Shown: positions 8,423 through 18,342, counted from the first letter of the stretch. The stretch: 64,000 nt of DNA from Pseudoalteromonas arabiensis (GCF_001550155.1 NZ_LRUF01000024.1:286648-350647); one strand, 5' to 3'. The notes: generated by a model from the letters alone, not told the origin. Program-made: numbers and translations.

Positions 8423-10534
8423 ATGGAATTTAAAGCGGTATTACAACAACTTAATAAAGATAAAAAAGAGTATGCTAAAGGTGTGGGTACACCATTACTA
8501 GTGCTAGCTGCGCTAGGTATGGTGATTTTACCACTGCCACCTTTTCTTTTAGATATTCTTTTTTCGTTTAATATCGCGCTCGCACTTGTGGTACTTCTGG
8601 TCACGGTTTATACCATGAAGCCACTTGAGTTTGGTATGTTTCCAGCCGTATTGTTAATCGCCACGATTATGCGCCTTGCACTCAATGTTGCCAGTACCCG
8701 TGTTGTGCTACTTGAAGGTCACAACGGTGGTGACGCAGCAGGTAAGGTTATCGAAGCATTTGGCTCGGTGGTGATAGGTGGTAACTATGCCGTAGGTTTA
8801 GTGGTCTTCCTTATCCTTATTATCATTAACTTTGTTGTTATCACCAAAGGTGCAGGCCGTATTTCTGAAGTGTCAGCACGTTTCACCCTAGATGCAATGC
8901 CAGGTAAACAAATGGCGATTGACGCCGATTTAAATGCCGGTTTTATCAGTGCAGAACAAGCGCGTGAGCGCCGTGATGAAGTAACCCGTGAAGCTGATTT
9001 TTACGGTTCAATGGACGGTGCAAGTAAGTTCGTTAAAGGCGATGCCATCGCCGGTATCGTGATACTTGTAATCAATATTGTTGGTGGTTTATTTGTTGGT
9101 ATGATCCAGCACGACTTAAGCTTTAGTCGAGCGATGGAGGTTTATACTCTGCTAACGATTGGTGATGGCCTAGTAGCGCAATTACCATCACTGTTACTTT
9201 CAATTGGTACGGCGATTGTTGTGACGCGTCAAAATGAGTCGCACAACATGGGGGAGCAGTTTAAAACTCAGTTAGGTAACGAAAAATCTTTATATATTGC
9301 ATCGGGCATTCTAATCACCATGGGTTTAGTGCCAGGTATGCCGCATATCGCATTCTTAAGCTTAGGTGCATTGCTTGGCTATCTTGCATATTTCACGCAA
9401 AAACAAAAAGCAAAAGCCGAAGCCGAGCAAGCAGAAATCGAAGCAAATGGCGGAGCACCAGGCACCGGTGTTGCTAATAAACAAGAGCAAAAAGAGCTGG
9501 GCTGGGATGATGTTCAGCAAGTAGATGTTATTGGTCTAGAGGTTGGTTATCGTTTAATTCCACTTGTGGACCAATCACAAGGTGGAGAACTACTTAATCG
9601 CATTAAAGGCGTGCGTAAAAAGCTATCTCAAGAACTTGGTTTCTTAGTACCTCCTGTGCATATTCGCGATAACTTAGAGCTCGATCCAAATGCCTATCGC
9701 ATCACGATGATGGGTGTATCAAGTGGTGAAGGTGAATTAAAGCACGGTGATGAGCTGGCAATTAACCCAGGTCAAGTATTTGGCCCAATCAAAGGTGTTG
9801 AGACAAAAGATCCTGCATTTGGCCTTGATGCAGTATGGATCAAGCCAGATCAAAAAGACGAAGCCCAATCTCTTGGTTATACGGTTGTTGATTCTGCGAC
9901 TGTGGTTGCTACACACATCAGTCAGTTGCTAACGAACAGCGCAGCCTTGCTACTTGGTCACGAAGAAGTGCAAAACTTATTAGACATGCTAGCGAAGAGC
10001 CACCCACGTCTTGTTGAAGGTTTGGTGCCTGACGTTCTACCACTCACAACCGTTGTAAAAGTACTACAAAATTTACTTAATGAAGGGGTGGCAATTCGCG
10101 ATATGCGCTCGATTGTTCAAACCCTTGTTGAATATGGCCCACGTAGCCAAGACCCTGATGTACTAACAGCTGCAGTACGAATTTCACTGCGTAGACTTAT
10201 CGTTCAAGACGCTGTTGGTATGTCTTCTGAGATCCCTGTCATAACCTTGGCGCCTGAGTTGGAACAGATGTTGCATCAGTCACTTCAAAATGCAGGTGAC
10301 GAAGGTGCCGGAATAGAACCAAGCCTTGCAGAGCGACTTCAGCAATCATTGAATGAAGCGCATCAAAACCAAGAAATGGCCGGTGAACCTTCAATACTGT
10401 TAACGTCAGGAATGTTACGTACTGTGTTATCTCGTTTTGTTAAGTACACGATTCCAGGTTTAAGGGTCATGTCTTATCAAGAGGTACCAGACGAAAGACA
10501 GATTAAGATTGTCAGCTCAGTAGGCCAACAATAG
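8423..10534 (+). CDS. flhA: Flagellar type III export gate protein FlhA
   Basis: FlhA forms the nonameric export gate that uses the proton motive force and binds chaperone-substrate complexes. The 703-residue protein has eight predicted membrane segments within about residues 20-325, the FHIPEP-family signature ARFTLDAMPGKQMAID near residue 150, and a large cytoplasmic domain from about 345 to the end. The ATG at 8423 lacks a clear Shine-Dalgarno sequence, but the N terminus matches the family length, so I keep it. Confidence 0.97.
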   Translation: MEFKAVLQQLNKDKKEYAKGVGTPLLVLAALGMVILPLPPFLLDILFSFNIALALVVLLVTVYTMKPLEFGMFPAVLLIATIMRLALNVASTRVVLLEGHNGGDAAGKVIEAFGSVVIGGNYAVGLVVFLILIIINFVVITKGAGRISEVSARFTLDAMPGKQMAIDADLNAGFISAEQARERRDEVTREADFYGSMDGASKFVKGDAIAGIVILVINIVGGLFVGMIQHDLSFSRAMEVYTLLTIGDGLVAQLPSLLLSIGTAIVVTRQNESHNMGEQFKTQLGNEKSLYIASGILITMGLVPGMPHIAFLSLGALLGYLAYFTQKQKAKAEAEQAEIEANGGAPGTGVANKQEQKELGWDDVQQVDVIGLEVGYRLIPLVDQSQGGELLNRIKGVRKKLSQELGFLVPPVHIRDNLELDPNAYRITMMGVSSGEGELKHGDELAINPGQVFGPIKGVETKDPAFGLDAVWIKPDQKDEAQSLGYTVVDSATVVATHISQLLTNSAALLLGHEEVQNLLDMLAKSHPRLVEGLVPDVLPLTTVVKVLQNLLNEGVAIRDMRSIVQTLVEYGPRSQDPDVLTAAVRISLRRLIVQDAVGMSSEIPVITLAPELEQMLHQSLQNAGDEGAGIEPSLAERLQQSLNEAHQNQEMAGEPSILLTSGMLRTVLSRFVKYTIPGLRVMSYQEVPDERQIKIVSSVGQQ

Positions 10535-10554
10535 GATAGTAAAGGGGTTGAACC

Positions 10555-12036
10555 ATGAAAATTAAACGTTTTTTTGCTAAAGATATGCGCACTGCACTTA
10601 AAGAAGTGAAAGATGAATTAGGTGTTGATGCGGTTATTATGTCAAATAAAAAGCTCGCTAACGGTGTTGAAATTGTTGCAGCTGTAGATTATGACAAGGC
10701 AGCCCCTAAAGCTGAAGCAGCGCCCGTAGCAGTGCAATCAAAACCTGCGCCACAGCCTAATTTTGTTAAGCCTGAGCCAATGCGTGCTAAACCTGAGCCG
10801 CAAGCACAAGTTGCCGATAGCCTACAAGCGTTACTTGAGCGCCAAGCCCCACGCCCTCGTTCGCCTGAGCTTGCATCTATGTTTAGCCAATCTGGTATCG
10901 ATACGAGCGAACACTATCAACCTAAAGAGCCTAGTTTTCAACAGCAACAACCTGAGTATGCTCAAAAGCCACGCTACCAAGAACAAGCTGCACCTCGCAT
11001 GCAAACGCAAGCCCATAGCCTAGGTTTTGATGATGACTTAGATGCAGGCTTTGATGATTTAGATTCACCGGTAGAACAGAAAAACTCTGCGCCTGCTAAC
11101 CAATCAGAAATGGCGACAATGCGTGAAGAAATGAATGCGATTCGTCAATTACTCGAACATCAAGTATCGGGCTTAATGCAGCAAGATATGGCACGTCGTG
11201 ATCCAACTCGTGCGTGTATGATTGACCGTTTAGCGGGGATGGGAATTGAGCGTGATGTTGCTGAGCAAATGGCGTGTTTTATTCCAGACGATGTTTCACG
11301 TCAACAAGCTTGGCAAGCACTCCTGCAAATGGTTGAAAACCAAATGCACACCACCAATAACGAAATCTTACGTCAAGGCGGCGTGTTTGCACTTGTTGGG
11401 CCTACAGGGGTTGGTAAAACAACCACCGTTGCTAAGCTTGCTGCGTTAGGAGCCCAAAAATACGGTGCCGACAAAGTTGCATTAATTACGACGGATACAT
11501 ACCGGATTGGTGCCTACGAACAACTTGCTACCTATGGCCGTATTATTGGCTGTGGTGTTAAACAAGTAAAAGATGCAAATGAATTGGCTGAAGTGCTATA
11601 CCATTTACGTAATAAGCGACTAGTATTAATAGACACAGCGGGAATGAGCCAACGTGATTTACGCTTGACTGAGCAGCTTAATACACTAATGCGTAATCAG
11701 CGAGTCGATATTCGTAGTTACTTAGTATTAAGTGCTACAGCACAAATAAATGTGTTGCAAGAAACCGTAAGACACTTTAAAAAGGTGCAACTAAGTGGTT
11801 GTATATTCACTAAGTTGGATGAATCGCTAAGTTTAGGTGAGATTATCAGCATAGCGATTCAAAATCGTCTTCCGATAGGGTATCTTACTAATGGTCAGCG
11901 AGTTCCAGAGGATATTCGTGTTGCAAATGCCGAAAAACTAGTGAAAAAGGCTGAGCAATTGTATTTAAAACGAGCAAAAGCACAACATTCACGACGTCAA
12001 GCAGTAGCGTCGAGCACAGTAGGGATGTATGATTAA
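10555..12036 (+). CDS. flhF: Flagellar pole-determining SRP-like GTPase FlhF
   Basis: FlhF sets the polar position of flagella. The 493-residue protein has the N-terminal B domain (MKIKRFFAKDMRTALKEVK), a disordered P/Q-rich segment (about residues 50-170) and the SRP-type NG GTPase domain with the P loop GPTGVGKTTT at about residues 282-291, DTYRIGAYEQL, DTAGM and TKLDE motifs. It overlaps flhG by 8 bases. The FlhF-FlhG pair controls place and number of flagella, so the cell is expected to have a polar flagellum. Confidence 0.97.
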   Translation: MKIKRFFAKDMRTALKEVKDELGVDAVIMSNKKLANGVEIVAAVDYDKAAPKAEAAPVAVQSKPAPQPNFVKPEPMRAKPEPQAQVADSLQALLERQAPRPRSPELASMFSQSGIDTSEHYQPKEPSFQQQQPEYAQKPRYQEQAAPRMQTQAHSLGFDDDLDAGFDDLDSPVEQKNSAPANQSEMATMREEMNAIRQLLEHQVSGLMQQDMARRDPTRACMIDRLAGMGIERDVAEQMACFIPDDVSRQQAWQALLQMVENQMHTTNNEILRQGGVFALVGPTGVGKTTTVAKLAALGAQKYGADKVALITTDTYRIGAYEQLATYGRIIGCGVKQVKDANELAEVLYHLRNKRLVLIDTAGMSQRDLRLTEQLNTLMRNQRVDIRSYLVLSATAQINVLQETVRHFKKVQLSGCIFTKLDESLSLGEIISIAIQNRLPIGYLTNGQRVPEDIRVANAEKLVKKAEQLYLKRAKAQHSRRQAVASSTVGMYD

Positions 12037-12889
12037 CACAGTATTAGATCAAGCAAGCGGCCTGCGCAAAATGAATCAAAATAATAATAGTGGCGTTAAA
12101 GTTATCGCTGTGACTGGTGGCAAAGGTGGTGTGGGTAAAACCAATGTTTCACTAAATACCGCTATTGCACTCGGTCAGCAAGGAAATCGAGTATTAGTAC
12201 TTGATGCCGATTTGGGATTGGCAAATTGTGACGTCATGCTTGGCCTTCGTGTTGAACGTAACTTATCTCATGTTTTATCTGGCGAATGTGAGCTAGATGA
12301 AATCCTTGTTGAAGGCCCTGCGGGGATTAAAATAGTCCCTGCAACCTCTGGTTCGCAGAGCATGGTGGAACTAAGCCCTTCTGAGCATGCCGGCCTTATC
12401 CGCGCTTTTAGCGAGTTAAATACAGAGTTTGATATCTTAATTGTTGATACCGCCGCGGGTATTTCCGACATGGTATTAAGCTTTTCACGTGCAGCACAAG
12501 ATGTCGTTGTGGTTGTATGTGATGAACCTACCTCCATAACCGACGCCTATGCACTTATTAAAGTACTGAGCCGTGAACATGGTGTATATAAATTTAAAAT
12601 TGTTGCCAATATGGTCCGCAGTATGCGTGAAGGCCAAGAATTGTTTGCTAAACTATCAAAAGTAACCGATCGTTTCTTGGATGTATCTATGGAATTAGTT
12701 GCAACAATACCGTATGACGAAAATATGCGTAAATCGACTCGACGCCAAAAAGTGATTGTTGAGTTGTTTCCTAGTTCGCCAGCAGCAGTCGCATTTAAAA
12801 CATTAGCAACAAAAGCAGTTAAGTGGCCAATACCGAATCAACCATCCGGTCATTTAGAATTTTTTATTGAAAAACTAGTAAACGGCTAA
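12029..12889 (+). CDS. flhG: Flagellar number regulator FlhG (FleN), MinD-like ATPase
   Basis: FlhG limits flagellar number; it activates FlhF GTPase activity and, in Pseudomonas (FleN), restrains the master regulator FleQ. The 286-residue product starts with the FlhF-activating helix DQASGLR (residues 7-13), followed by the deviant Walker A loop GKGGVGKT (31-38), and the MinD-type switch residues DADLGLANCD. The ATG at 12029 overlaps the end of flhF by 8 bases, which retains the activating helix and supports this start. Confidence 0.96.
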   Translation: MINTVLDQASGLRKMNQNNNSGVKVIAVTGGKGGVGKTNVSLNTAIALGQQGNRVLVLDADLGLANCDVMLGLRVERNLSHVLSGECELDEILVEGPAGIKIVPATSGSQSMVELSPSEHAGLIRAFSELNTEFDILIVDTAAGISDMVLSFSRAAQDVVVVVCDEPTSITDAYALIKVLSREHGVYKFKIVANMVRSMREGQELFAKLSKVTDRFLDVSMELVATIPYDENMRKSTRRQKVIVELFPSSPAAVAFKTLATKAVKWPIPNQPSGHLEFFIEKLVNG

Positions 12890-12891
12890 CT

Positions 12892-13626
12892 ATGACAACA
12901 TCGGTGAATAAAGCGATGGGATATCAATCAGCAAACAATTTGAATGCGATTGTCGAAAAGCATGCCTCTTTAGTCAAAAAAGTGGCATGCCATTTAATTG
13001 CTCGTTTACCCGCCAGTGTTCAATTAGACGATTTAATTCAATCAGGCATGATTGGCCTTATAGAAGCATCAAAAAACTTTGATGCAGGCAAAGGAGCGAG
13101 CTTTGAAACCTTCGCTGGTATACGCATTCGCGGTGCGATGCTTGATGAAATTCGTCGCGGGGATTGGGCGCCTCGCTCTGTTCACCGAAATGCACGCCTC
13201 GTTGCTGAAACCATAGCCGCACTAGAAAGTACTTTAAATCGAGAACCCAAAGATACAGAAGTTGCTGAAAAACTTGATATTACGCTCGATGAGTACCATC
13301 ATATCTTACATGATGTAAATTCTAGTAAAGTTCTGGGTATTGAGGATTTAGGTGTTGATGAAGACGTTATTACACCTATGGGGCAAGATTTAGCACTAGA
13401 CAAACCGTTTAATAACGTTAAAAATGAACGGTTTAACCAATCTCTATTAACGGCTATTCAATCGTTACCGGAAAGAGATGCACTTGTTTTATCTTTGTAT
13501 TACAACGATGAAATGAATTTAAAAGAAATAGGGCACATACTCGACGTAAGTGAATCGCGTGTGAGTCAAATACATGGTCAGGCGATGATTAAGCTCAAAG
13601 CAAAAATCAATGACTGGATTAATTAG
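12892..13626 (+). CDS. fliA: Flagellar sigma factor FliA (sigma-28)
   Basis: FliA directs RNA polymerase to late flagellar, motor and chemotaxis promoters and is held inactive by FlgM until the hook is complete. The 244-residue protein has region 2 (LDDLIQSGMIGLIEASKNFD and FETFAGIRIRGAMLDEIR), region 3 and region 4 with a helix-turn-helix near the C terminus (LKEIGHILDVSESRVSQIHG). It follows flhG by 2 bases. No good sigma-28 promoter was recognised within the window. Confidence 0.97.
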   Translation: MTTSVNKAMGYQSANNLNAIVEKHASLVKKVACHLIARLPASVQLDDLIQSGMIGLIEASKNFDAGKGASFETFAGIRIRGAMLDEIRRGDWAPRSVHRNARLVAETIAALESTLNREPKDTEVAEKLDITLDEYHHILHDVNSSKVLGIEDLGVDEDVITPMGQDLALDKPFNNVKNERFNQSLLTAIQSLPERDALVLSLYYNDEMNLKEIGHILDVSESRVSQIHGQAMIKLKAKINDWIN

Positions 13627-13666
13627 TAGTAAGTAAATATAGGTTCAAACCTCACCGGAGGATGTT

Positions 13667-14050
13667 TTGGATAAAAACATGAAAATTCTTGTTGTTGATG
13701 ATTTTTCTACAATGAGACGTATCATTAAAAACCTGTTAAGGGATTTAGGTTTCACCAATGTGCAGGAAGCTGATGATGGTTCAACAGCATTACCAATGCT
13801 ACAAAATCAAGAATTTGATTTTGTTGTCACCGATTGGAACATGCCAGGTATGCAAGGTATTGATTTATTGAGAGCTATTCGTGCCGACGACAGCCTAAAG
13901 CATATTCCAGTGCTCATGGTGACAGCTGAAGCGAAAAAAGAACAAATTGTTGCTGCTGCTCAAGCGGGTGTAAATGGTTATATCGTTAAACCATTCACTG
14001 CTGCGACACTGAAAACCAAATTGGAAAAAGTGTTTGAACGTTTAGGTTAA
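13667..14050 (+). CDS. cheY: Chemotaxis response regulator CheY
   Basis: Single receiver domain of 127 residues that carries the chemotactic signal to FliM. The acidic pocket D11/D12, phospho-acceptor D56 in [11 protein letters not shown], the switch Thr in VTAEAKKEQ and the conserved Lys in VKPF are all present. The TTG at 13667 is preferred because GGAGGA (13657-13662) lies four bases upstream; the in-frame ATG at 13679 would be 16 bases away. The N terminus [14 protein letters not shown] is the usual form in this group. Confidence 0.96.
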   Translation: MDKNMKILVVDDFSTMRRIIKNLLRDLGFTNVQEADDGSTALPMLQNQEFDFVVTDWNMPGMQGIDLLRAIRADDSLKHIPVLMVTAEAKKEQIVAAAQAGVNGYIVKPFTAATLKTKLEKVFERLG

Positions 14051-14067
14051 TCTAAGGGGAGAGGCTT

Positions 14068-14835
14068 ATGTCAGCACTTGCTGCGCCTCAAATAAGTTTA
14101 GAGCAAGCTCGTCAACTTGTTGAGTATCTTGAAAATGGTGAACAAGAAAAAGCGGATAAGCTAATACTTGACACAGCATCAAAAGAACAATCAGAGCTGT
14201 TTGCAGAAATTGGTAAATTAACGCGACAACTTCATGAAGCGCTAAAAAACTTTGATCTCGATACGCGTTTAACTGGCTTAACAACGGAAGCAATACCCGA
14301 TGCTAAACAGCGCTTAAATTATGTCATGGAAATGACAGAAAGCGCCGCTAATAAGACCATGGATGCAGTGGAAGCAAGTTTGCCAATTGCTCAGCAACTT
14401 GCAGACGATATAGCGACGATAAAACCTACGTGGGATCGTTTGATGAATCGAGAAATTGAGCTCGGTGAATTTAAATCGCTATGTCATAGCTTAGATAAGT
14501 TTATGAACAGCTCGCAAACTAAAACAGATGAGTTACAAGGCTTGATGACGAATGTGCTGATGGCACAAGATTATCAAGACTTAACAGGGCAAGTTATACG
14601 CCGAGTCATCGAATTAGTACGCGAAGTAGAAGACAGTTTAATCAATCTTTTAACTGTGTTTGGCAGTCAAGAAGATGGTCATCAAAAACAAGAAAAACAG
14701 GCCATAGAACAAGCACCTGCACAAAGCGATACGCTTGCAGGTCCTGAAGGGCCAATTATTGATAAAGAGTCTCGCGATGATGTTGTCTCAGGACAAGATG
14801 AAGTTGATGATCTATTATCAAGTCTGGGCTTCTAA
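14068..14835 (+). CDS. cheZ: CheY-P phosphatase CheZ
   Basis: CheZ removes the phosphate from CheY. The 255-residue helical protein has the catalytic stretch MAQDYQDLTGQVI with the key Asp and Gln at about D171 and Q175 (equivalent to enteric D143/Q147), a long helical hairpin, an acidic linker and the C-terminal CheY-tethering helix DEVDDLLSSLGF (244-255). That tail closely resembles the enteric CheZ tail. It lies 17 bases after cheY and 15 before cheA in one operon. Confidence 0.96.
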   Translation: MSALAAPQISLEQARQLVEYLENGEQEKADKLILDTASKEQSELFAEIGKLTRQLHEALKNFDLDTRLTGLTTEAIPDAKQRLNYVMEMTESAANKTMDAVEASLPIAQQLADDIATIKPTWDRLMNREIELGEFKSLCHSLDKFMNSSQTKTDELQGLMTNVLMAQDYQDLTGQVIRRVIELVREVEDSLINLLTVFGSQEDGHQKQEKQAIEQAPAQSDTLAGPEGPIIDKESRDDVVSGQDEVDDLLSSLGF

Positions 14836-14850
14836 GAGGAGAGTAGCTGC

Positions 14851-17133
14851 ATGAGCTTTGAAGTCGATGAAGATATTTTACAGGATTTCCTAGTTGAAGC
14901 TGGAGAAATCTTAGAGCTTTTGTCAGAGCAATTAGTCGAACTGGAAAATAACCCAGAAGATAAAGATTTATTAAATGCCATTTTTAGGGGCTTCCATACC
15001 GTAAAAGGTGGGGCTGGCTTCTTAAGCATGACAGAACTTGTTGATGCATGTCATGGCGCCGAAAATGTCTTTGATTTATTACGACAAGGCGGGCGTACTG
15101 TTACATCTGAATTAATGGATGTTATTTTACAGGCACTCGATACAATAAATGAGATGTTTACGACCATCCAGAACCGTGAGCAACCAGAGCCTGCGGATCC
15201 TGCCCTCCTTGAAGCCCTTCACAAATTAAGTCATCCACCGAGCGCAGAAGAACTTGCTGGTGAAGACACATCAATTACAGAGGGTGTCAGTGCGGCACCA
15301 GAAGAGCCCGTTGTTGAAGAGCCTATCATTGATAGCCCAGAAGTAACTGCTGATGTGGCAACGGATAACGTTGATGAAGACGACCCGTTTGCATTTGATA
15401 TGTTGTTTGATGGTGGTTTGGCTGATACCCAGCCTGAAGCACAAAATATTGATGAAATTACTGAAGACGAATTTGAAAGCTTACTTGATGAACTCCATGG
15501 TAAAGGGCAAAGCCCAGCAGCCGTAGAGGCAGAAAAAGTAAGTAATAATAGTGATGATATCACTGATGATGAATTTGATAGCTTATTAGATGAACTGCAC
15601 GGAGTAGGTAGCTTTGGTGAAGTAAAATCAACTAGCACACCAGAACAAGTGCCGACTGAAAAGCCTGTCAGTACAGTATCAGCGCCTGCTGGTAGTGAGA
15701 GTGACGATGAAATTAGTGATGATGAATTTGAAGCATTGCTGGATGAGTTACATGGTAAAGGAACAGCGCCTAAGTCACTAGAGTCTTCATCACCAGCACA
15801 GCCTACAGAGCCAAAAGCGCCAGAAGTAGCTAAAGCTGAGCCTAGTAAACCAGTGCCGCAAGCAAAACCAGCAACCCCTGCGCCAGCAAAAGCGGCTCAA
15901 CCAGCCCCTGTTGCAGCTAAAGCAGAACCTAAGCCAAGTGCCGCTGCGAAAAAAGCACCTGCACCACAGGCAGAAACGACGGTACGTGTTGATACTAAAC
16001 GTCTTGACGAGATTATGAACATGGTTGGTGAACTGGTGCTTGTTCGTAACCGTTTAGTTAGTCTTGCTAATAATACCAACAGTGAATCTATGGGTAAGGC
16101 TATCTCGAATTTAGATGTTGTCACAGCAGACTTACAAGGTGCTGTGATGAAGACACGCATGCAGCCAATCAAGAAAGTATTCGGCCGCTTCCCTCGCGTT
16201 GTTCGTGACTTAGCTCGTAGCTTGAAAAAAGATATTAATCTGCTGTTGGTGGGTGAAGATACCGATTTAGATAAAAACTTAGTTGAAGCCCTTGCTGATC
16301 CACTTGTGCATTTGGTTCGTAACTCAGTTGACCATGGTATTGAAATGCCTGATGTGCGTGAGGCCGCAGGTAAACCTCGTACAGGGACTGTGACGCTATC
16401 AGCATCACAAGAAGGCGATCATATCTTACTTACCATCCGTGATGATGGTGCCGGTATGGACGCCGAGAAATTGAAAAAGATAGCAATCAGTAAAGGTGTT
16501 ATTGACCATGACCAAGCTAGCAGACTCTCTGATACAGAGGCCTACAATTTAATTTTTGCTCCTGGCTTCTCAACGAAAGAAGAGATTTCTGATATTTCGG
16601 GCCGTGGTGTGGGTATGGATGTGGTGAAAACCAAGATCACCCAACTAAATGGCTCAGTTAATATCCAGTCAGAACTCGGAGTCGGTACTGTACTTGAAAT
16701 TAAAGTACCGCTTACATTGGCTATTCTTCCAACATTAATGGTTATTGTTGGAGAACAAACATTTGCGTTACCACTTGCAGGTGTTAGTGAAATTTTTCAC
16801 CTTGACCTAACTAAGACGAATGTGGTCGATGGGCAGCTGACGATTATTGTTCGCCAGAAAGCCATTCCACTCTTTTACCTCGAACATTGGTTAGTGAAAG
16901 GTGCAAATAGCCAAGAACGCAAAGCCGAAGGACATGTTGTTATTGTTCAAATAGGTACGAAACAGGTAGGCTTTGTTGTTGACTCGTTGATAGGTCAAGA
17001 AGAAGTCGTTATTAAGCCGCTTGATGCTTTATTACAAGGTACACCAGGCATGGCGGGTGCGACGATTACCTCTGATGGTGGGATTGCACTTATTTTAGAT
17101 GTGCCAAGCATGCTAAAACATTACGTTGGCTAG
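14851..17133 (+). CDS. cheA: Chemotaxis histidine kinase CheA with three repeated linker motifs
   Basis: CheA phosphorylates CheY and CheB in receptor arrays. The 760-residue protein has an HPt (P1) domain with phospho-His H49 in FHTVKGGAGF, a long acidic then P/A-rich linker (about 110-375), the P3 dimerisation helices, a P4 HATPase domain (LVHLVRNSVDHG, RDDGAGMD, GRGVGMDVV) and a CheW-like P5 domain from about 615. I see no folded P2 domain; instead the linker carries three near-identical motifs at residues 203-217, 237-251 and 288-302 (I-[TS]-x-D-E-F-x-x-L-L-D-E-L-H-G). In Vibrio the CheA linker region also holds the site that binds ParP, which is encoded downstream here. Confidence 0.96.
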   Translation: MSFEVDEDILQDFLVEAGEILELLSEQLVELENNPEDKDLLNAIFRGFHTVKGGAGFLSMTELVDACHGAENVFDLLRQGGRTVTSELMDVILQALDTINEMFTTIQNREQPEPADPALLEALHKLSHPPSAEELAGEDTSITEGVSAAPEEPVVEEPIIDSPEVTADVATDNVDEDDPFAFDMLFDGGLADTQPEAQNIDEITEDEFESLLDELHGKGQSPAAVEAEKVSNNSDDITDDEFDSLLDELHGVGSFGEVKSTSTPEQVPTEKPVSTVSAPAGSESDDEISDDEFEALLDELHGKGTAPKSLESSSPAQPTEPKAPEVAKAEPSKPVPQAKPATPAPAKAAQPAPVAAKAEPKPSAAAKKAPAPQAETTVRVDTKRLDEIMNMVGELVLVRNRLVSLANNTNSESMGKAISNLDVVTADLQGAVMKTRMQPIKKVFGRFPRVVRDLARSLKKDINLLLVGEDTDLDKNLVEALADPLVHLVRNSVDHGIEMPDVREAAGKPRTGTVTLSASQEGDHILLTIRDDGAGMDAEKLKKIAISKGVIDHDQASRLSDTEAYNLIFAPGFSTKEEISDISGRGVGMDVVKTKITQLNGSVNIQSELGVGTVLEIKVPLTLAILPTLMVIVGEQTFALPLAGVSEIFHLDLTKTNVVDGQLTIIVRQKAIPLFYLEHWLVKGANSQERKAEGHVVIVQIGTKQVGFVVDSLIGQEEVVIKPLDALLQGTPGMAGATITSDGGIALILDVPSMLKHYVG
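15457..15756 (+). repeat. Three in-frame copies of an acidic helix motif in the CheA linker
   Basis: Within cheA the encoded motif ITEDEFESLLDELHG / ITDDEFDSLLDELHG / ISDDEFEALLDELHG occurs at 15457-15501, 15559-15603 and 15712-15756. The intervening segments (19 and 36 residues) are unrelated low-complexity sequence, so conservation is confined to the motif, as for a short linear binding motif rather than a recent tandem duplication of DNA. Confidence 0.9.
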
Positions 17134-17154
17134 CATTATTTAAACTCACTATTT

Positions 17155-17181
17155 TAAGTGCGCGTGGATACAGCGCACTTA
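17155..17181. repeat. Perfect inverted repeat between cheA and cheB
   Basis: TAAGTGCGC (17155-17163) and GCGCACTTA (17173-17181) form a perfect 9-bp stem with a 9-base loop, 21 bases after the cheA stop and 27 before the cheB start. There is no U tract, so it is not a normal intrinsic terminator; it may be an mRNA stability or processing hairpin within the operon. Confidence 0.6.
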
Positions 17182-17208
17182 CACTGAACACATAACAAGA
17201 GAGTGCCA

Positions 17209-18342
17209 ATGGCAGTCAAAGTATTAGTTGTCGATGATTCGAGCTTTTTTCGCCGCCGTGTCAGCGAAATTTTAGAGCAAGATAGTAATATCCAAGTTGT
17301 AGGCTTTGCCGTGAATGGCCGAGAAGCTGTTGATAAGGCAAAAGAGCTTAGACCTGATGTCATTACTATGGATGTTGAAATGCCCGTTCTTGATGGTATT
17401 AGTGCCGTTAAAGAGATCATGGCTGCTACACCAACACCTATTTTAATGTTTTCTTCATTAACTCGTGATGGTGCAACAGCAACACTTGATGCGCTTGATG
17501 CGGGGGCTTTGGACTTTTTACCGAAAAAGTTTGAAGATATTGCCCGAAATAACGAAGATGCAATCGCACTTTTACAAAATAAAGTAAAAGAAATTGGTCG
17601 CCGTCGCATTTCACGTTTTACACGTCCTGCTCCGCCACCTCGCACAGCATCTACAACATCTACAAGCACCAGAAGCGCTGGTATTGTTCAGCCTGATCGT
17701 AGTTTCAGCCGCCCAGCACCAGCGCCGGCTTCACCGACGAACAATGTGCGAGCTTCAGGCAAACAGTACCAAGTTGTTGCAATTGGTACATCAACAGGCG
17801 GCCCTGTTGCTTTACAAACCATATTAACTCAACTGCCAGCTAATTTTCCGCACCCTATTTTACTTGTTCAGCATATGCCTGCTGCATTTACACCTGCTTT
17901 TGCCGCGCGACTAAATGGCCTGTGTAAAATTAAAGTGAAAGAAGCGCAACAAGGCGACAGGTTAATGCCAGGTACCGCTTATTTAGCACCTGGTGGTCAG
18001 CAAATGCTGGTAGAAGGACGTGGAAGTTCTCGAACGTTACGCGTTTTTGAAGATGATAGTCCTCGCATTACATACAAACCGAGTGTGGATGTAACATTTG
18101 CAAGCACTGCTAAAGCATTTGGTGGTGATGTATTGGCGGTTGTGCTTACTGGTATGGGGGCTGATGGTCGAGATGGTGCCCGCATGCTAAAACAAGCTGG
18201 TGCGACTATATGGGCGCAAGATGAAAAAACCAGTGTTGTTTATGGTATGCCGCAAGCCGTTGCTAATGCAGGCCTTGCAAGTGAGAGCTTAGCGCTTAAT
18301 GACGTTGCTGCACGGTTAACACGAGAGACTGGGTGTGGATAA
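17209..18342 (+). CDS. cheB: Chemotaxis methylesterase/glutamine deamidase CheB
   Basis: CheB demethylates receptors for adaptation. The 377-residue protein has an N-terminal receiver domain (acidic DD pair and phospho-Asp in [12 protein letters not shown]), a Ser/Thr/Pro-rich linker (about 130-185) and a methylesterase domain with [11 protein letters not shown] (catalytic Ser), QHMPAAFT (His) and GMGADG (Asp). The ATG at 17209 is chosen over the GTG at 17203 because AAGAGAG lies at suitable distance. It overlaps the next gene by 8 bases. No cheR is present in the window. Confidence 0.96.
   Translation: MAVKVLVVDDSSFFRRRVSEILEQDSNIQVVGFAVNGREAVDKAKELRPDVITMDVEMPVLDGISAVKEIMAATPTPILMFSSLTRDGATATLDALDAGALDFLPKKFEDIARNNEDAIALLQNKVKEIGRRRISRFTRPAPPPRTASTTSTSTRSAGIVQPDRSFSRPAPAPASPTNNVRASGKQYQVVAIGTSTGGPVALQTILTQLPANFPHPILLVQHMPAAFTPAFAARLNGLCKIKVKEAQQGDRLMPGTAYLAPGGQQMLVEGRGSSRTLRVFEDDSPRITYKPSVDVTFASTAKAFGGDVLAVVLTGMGADGRDGARMLKQAGATIWAQDEKTSVVYGMPQAVANAGLASESLALNDVAARLTRETGCG

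Noticed and set aside
15231-15638. 135-codon open frame on the - strand inside cheA
   Set aside because: Serine-rich mirror of the acidic CheA linker; an effect of codon composition.
17154-17669. 171-codon open frame on the - strand over cheB
   Set aside because: Antisense to the CheB receiver domain, low-complexity translation, no family resemblance.
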